Source: Alphaproteobacteria bacterium UBA2723 (GTDB lineage Bacteria; Pseudomonadota; Alphaproteobacteria; RF32; CAG-239). From it: a stretch of DNA of 6,746 nt. Each line of letters begins with the position of its first letter. The first letter of the stretch is position 1. A program made the position numbers and the translations under genes. This document shows positions 6,029-6,746 of the stretch, in pieces. The notes below the pieces were generated by a model, which saw only the letters and a program-made list of their open reading frames with translations, made no database searches and was not told the DNA's origin. The stretch covers positions 1 to 6,746 of the forward strand of contig DEKL01000032.1 in the NCBI GenBank assembly GCA_002353835.1. Reading direction: 5' to 3'.

Positions 6029-6665
6029 GAATTTTCTTCAAGAACTTGATGTCATTATCGCCAGAGACCCTGCTACGACTAGCAGAACCGAGGCTTTTTT
6101 ATGTTCTTCGGGCTTCCATGCTATCCTTTTTTATCGCTTAGCGCATATTCTTTGGACAAAGAATTGGTGTCTGACCGCACGTATAATCTCTCAATTCGGG
6201 CGTTTTTTAACCGGTGTTGAAATTCATCCGGGGGCTACTATCGGCAAACATTTCTTTATTGACCACGGAATGGGTACGGTTATCGGCGAAACTTCCATTA
6301 TCGGCGATAATGTCACCATGTATCACGGAGTTACTTTAGGCGGTACGAAGTCTTTTGAAGGCTTAAAAGGTAAACGCCACCCGACTTTGGAAGATAATGT
6401 AATTGTCGGTTCAGGGGCACAGATTTTAGGACCGATTACAGTCGGAAAAAATGCTAAAATCGGGGCTAATGCCACGGTGGTTAAAGATGTAGCACCCAAT
6501 TCAACCGTGGTCGGCGTGGCCGCACATAAAGCTGATGCTGCAAAAACTACCAGCTTTCAGCCTTACGGTATTAACTCTAAGGTGCAAGACCCTTATGATA
6601 AGCGGATAGAAGAGCTTGAAAAGCAAATCAAAGAACTGGAAAAGAAACTTAAAAACAGCAAATAA
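6012..6665 (+). CDS. cysE: Serine O-acetyltransferase, EpsC-type
   Basis: The 217-residue enzyme transfers acetyl from acetyl-CoA to L-serine, giving O-acetylserine for cysteine synthesis in the cytoplasm. The N-terminal helical part (1-65) includes [22 protein letters not shown]; then comes the left-handed beta helix: [10 protein letters not shown] (69-78), [12 protein letters not shown] (83-94), [12 protein letters not shown] (101-112), [19 protein letters not shown] and [22 protein letters not shown]. His85 matches the catalytic His158 of E. coli CysE, and Glu70 stands at the Asp143 position. The length suits the short EpsC type rather than the 273-residue E. coli type. The C-terminus (about 196-217) is a charged coiled coil ending in Lys. 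It lacks the terminal Ile by which CysE tails dock into cysteine synthase. I chose ATG 6012, with GAGAGG 11 bases upstream; an upstream TTG at 5982 would add ten residues across that site. Confidence 0.94.
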   Translation: MKTNFKNFLQELDVIIARDPATTSRTEAFLCSSGFHAILFYRLAHILWTKNWCLTARIISQFGRFLTGVEIHPGATIGKHFFIDHGMGTVIGETSIIGDNVTMYHGVTLGGTKSFEGLKGKRHPTLEDNVIVGSGAQILGPITVGKNAKIGANATVVKDVAPNSTVVGVAAHKADAAKTTSFQPYGINSKVQDPYDKRIEELEKQIKELEKKLKNSK

Positions 6666-6668
6666 GAC

Positions 6669-6732
6669 ATGACTCGTTTGTGCATATCTCGGCTTTAAGG
6701 TTGCAAACGGCTTTTCTCGTTAATATAGTCAT
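6669..6732 (+). terminator. Possible weak terminator or nested hairpin after cysE
   Basis: CGTTTG (6675-6680) pairs with CAAACG (6704-6709), six bases plus two wobble pairs, and is followed by GCTTTTCT. An outer pair ATGACT (6669-6674) and AGTCAT (6727-6732) can close around it. The loop is long and the T tract short, so termination strength is doubtful. Confidence 0.35.
6701..6729 (+). promoter_or_regulatory. Possible promoter for a gene beyond the right edge
   Basis: TTGCAA (6701-6706), a 17-base spacer and TATAGT (6724-6729) match consensus at four and five of six bases, pointing out of the window. It overlaps the hairpin after cysE, so at least one of the two readings may be chance. Confidence 0.35.
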
Positions 6733-6746
6733 AAAAGTTTGAAACG

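Overview
The window looks like a chromosomal segment of an AT-rich Gram-negative bacterium. It holds two parts of different character: a surface-glycan glycosyltransferase operon on the minus strand (positions 1-4975), and a more GC-rich housekeeping pair (positions 5079-6665). The EpsC-type serine acetyltransferase and the small COG2945-like alpha/beta hydrolase resemble alphaproteobacterial versions. An AT-rich, possibly host-associated alphaproteobacterium is therefore my best guess, at low confidence and from protein flavour only.

Layout, right to left on the minus strand. A textbook promoter (TTGACA, 17 bp, TATAAC at 4975-4947) with an AT-rich UP-like tract drives three tightly packed genes. 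These are a GT2 glycosyltransferase (337 aa), an RgpF-type rhamnan synthesis F family protein (282 aa), and a very large multidomain glycosyltransferase that fills 2954 to 1 and runs off the left edge with 984 residues visible. The gaps are 2 nt and 1 nt, so translation is probably coupled. The large protein joins a GT92/DUF23-like domain to a C-terminal GT2 domain through four copies of a roughly 70-residue double repeat (WYL..YPDV / HYL..GWKEGRNPS / FDT.FYL / EGR). Together the three genes look like part of a locus that assembles a capsule, O-antigen or other cell-surface polysaccharide.

Right side. A Rho-independent terminator at 5053-5019 ends the alpha/beta hydrolase gene (minus strand, 5900-5079). 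That hydrolase carries an unusual basic-then-acidic C-terminal tail and a 30-bp duplication at its start. It is divergent from cysE (plus strand, 6012-6665), the serine O-acetyltransferase that commits serine to cysteine synthesis. The two predicted promoters face each other and overlap: the hydrolase promoter lies across the cysE start codon. It shares an exact 12-mer at the -10 and start region with the glycosyltransferase operon promoter. After cysE come a weak hairpin terminator and a possible promoter for the next gene to the right.

No RNA gene, insertion sequence or CRISPR array was seen. No stretch longer than 300 bases lacks a gene; the longest gap is about 250 bases, at 4821-5078. 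I do not see a clearly new system. The most unusual items are the repeat-linked double glycosyltransferase and the overlapping promoter arrangement at cysE.
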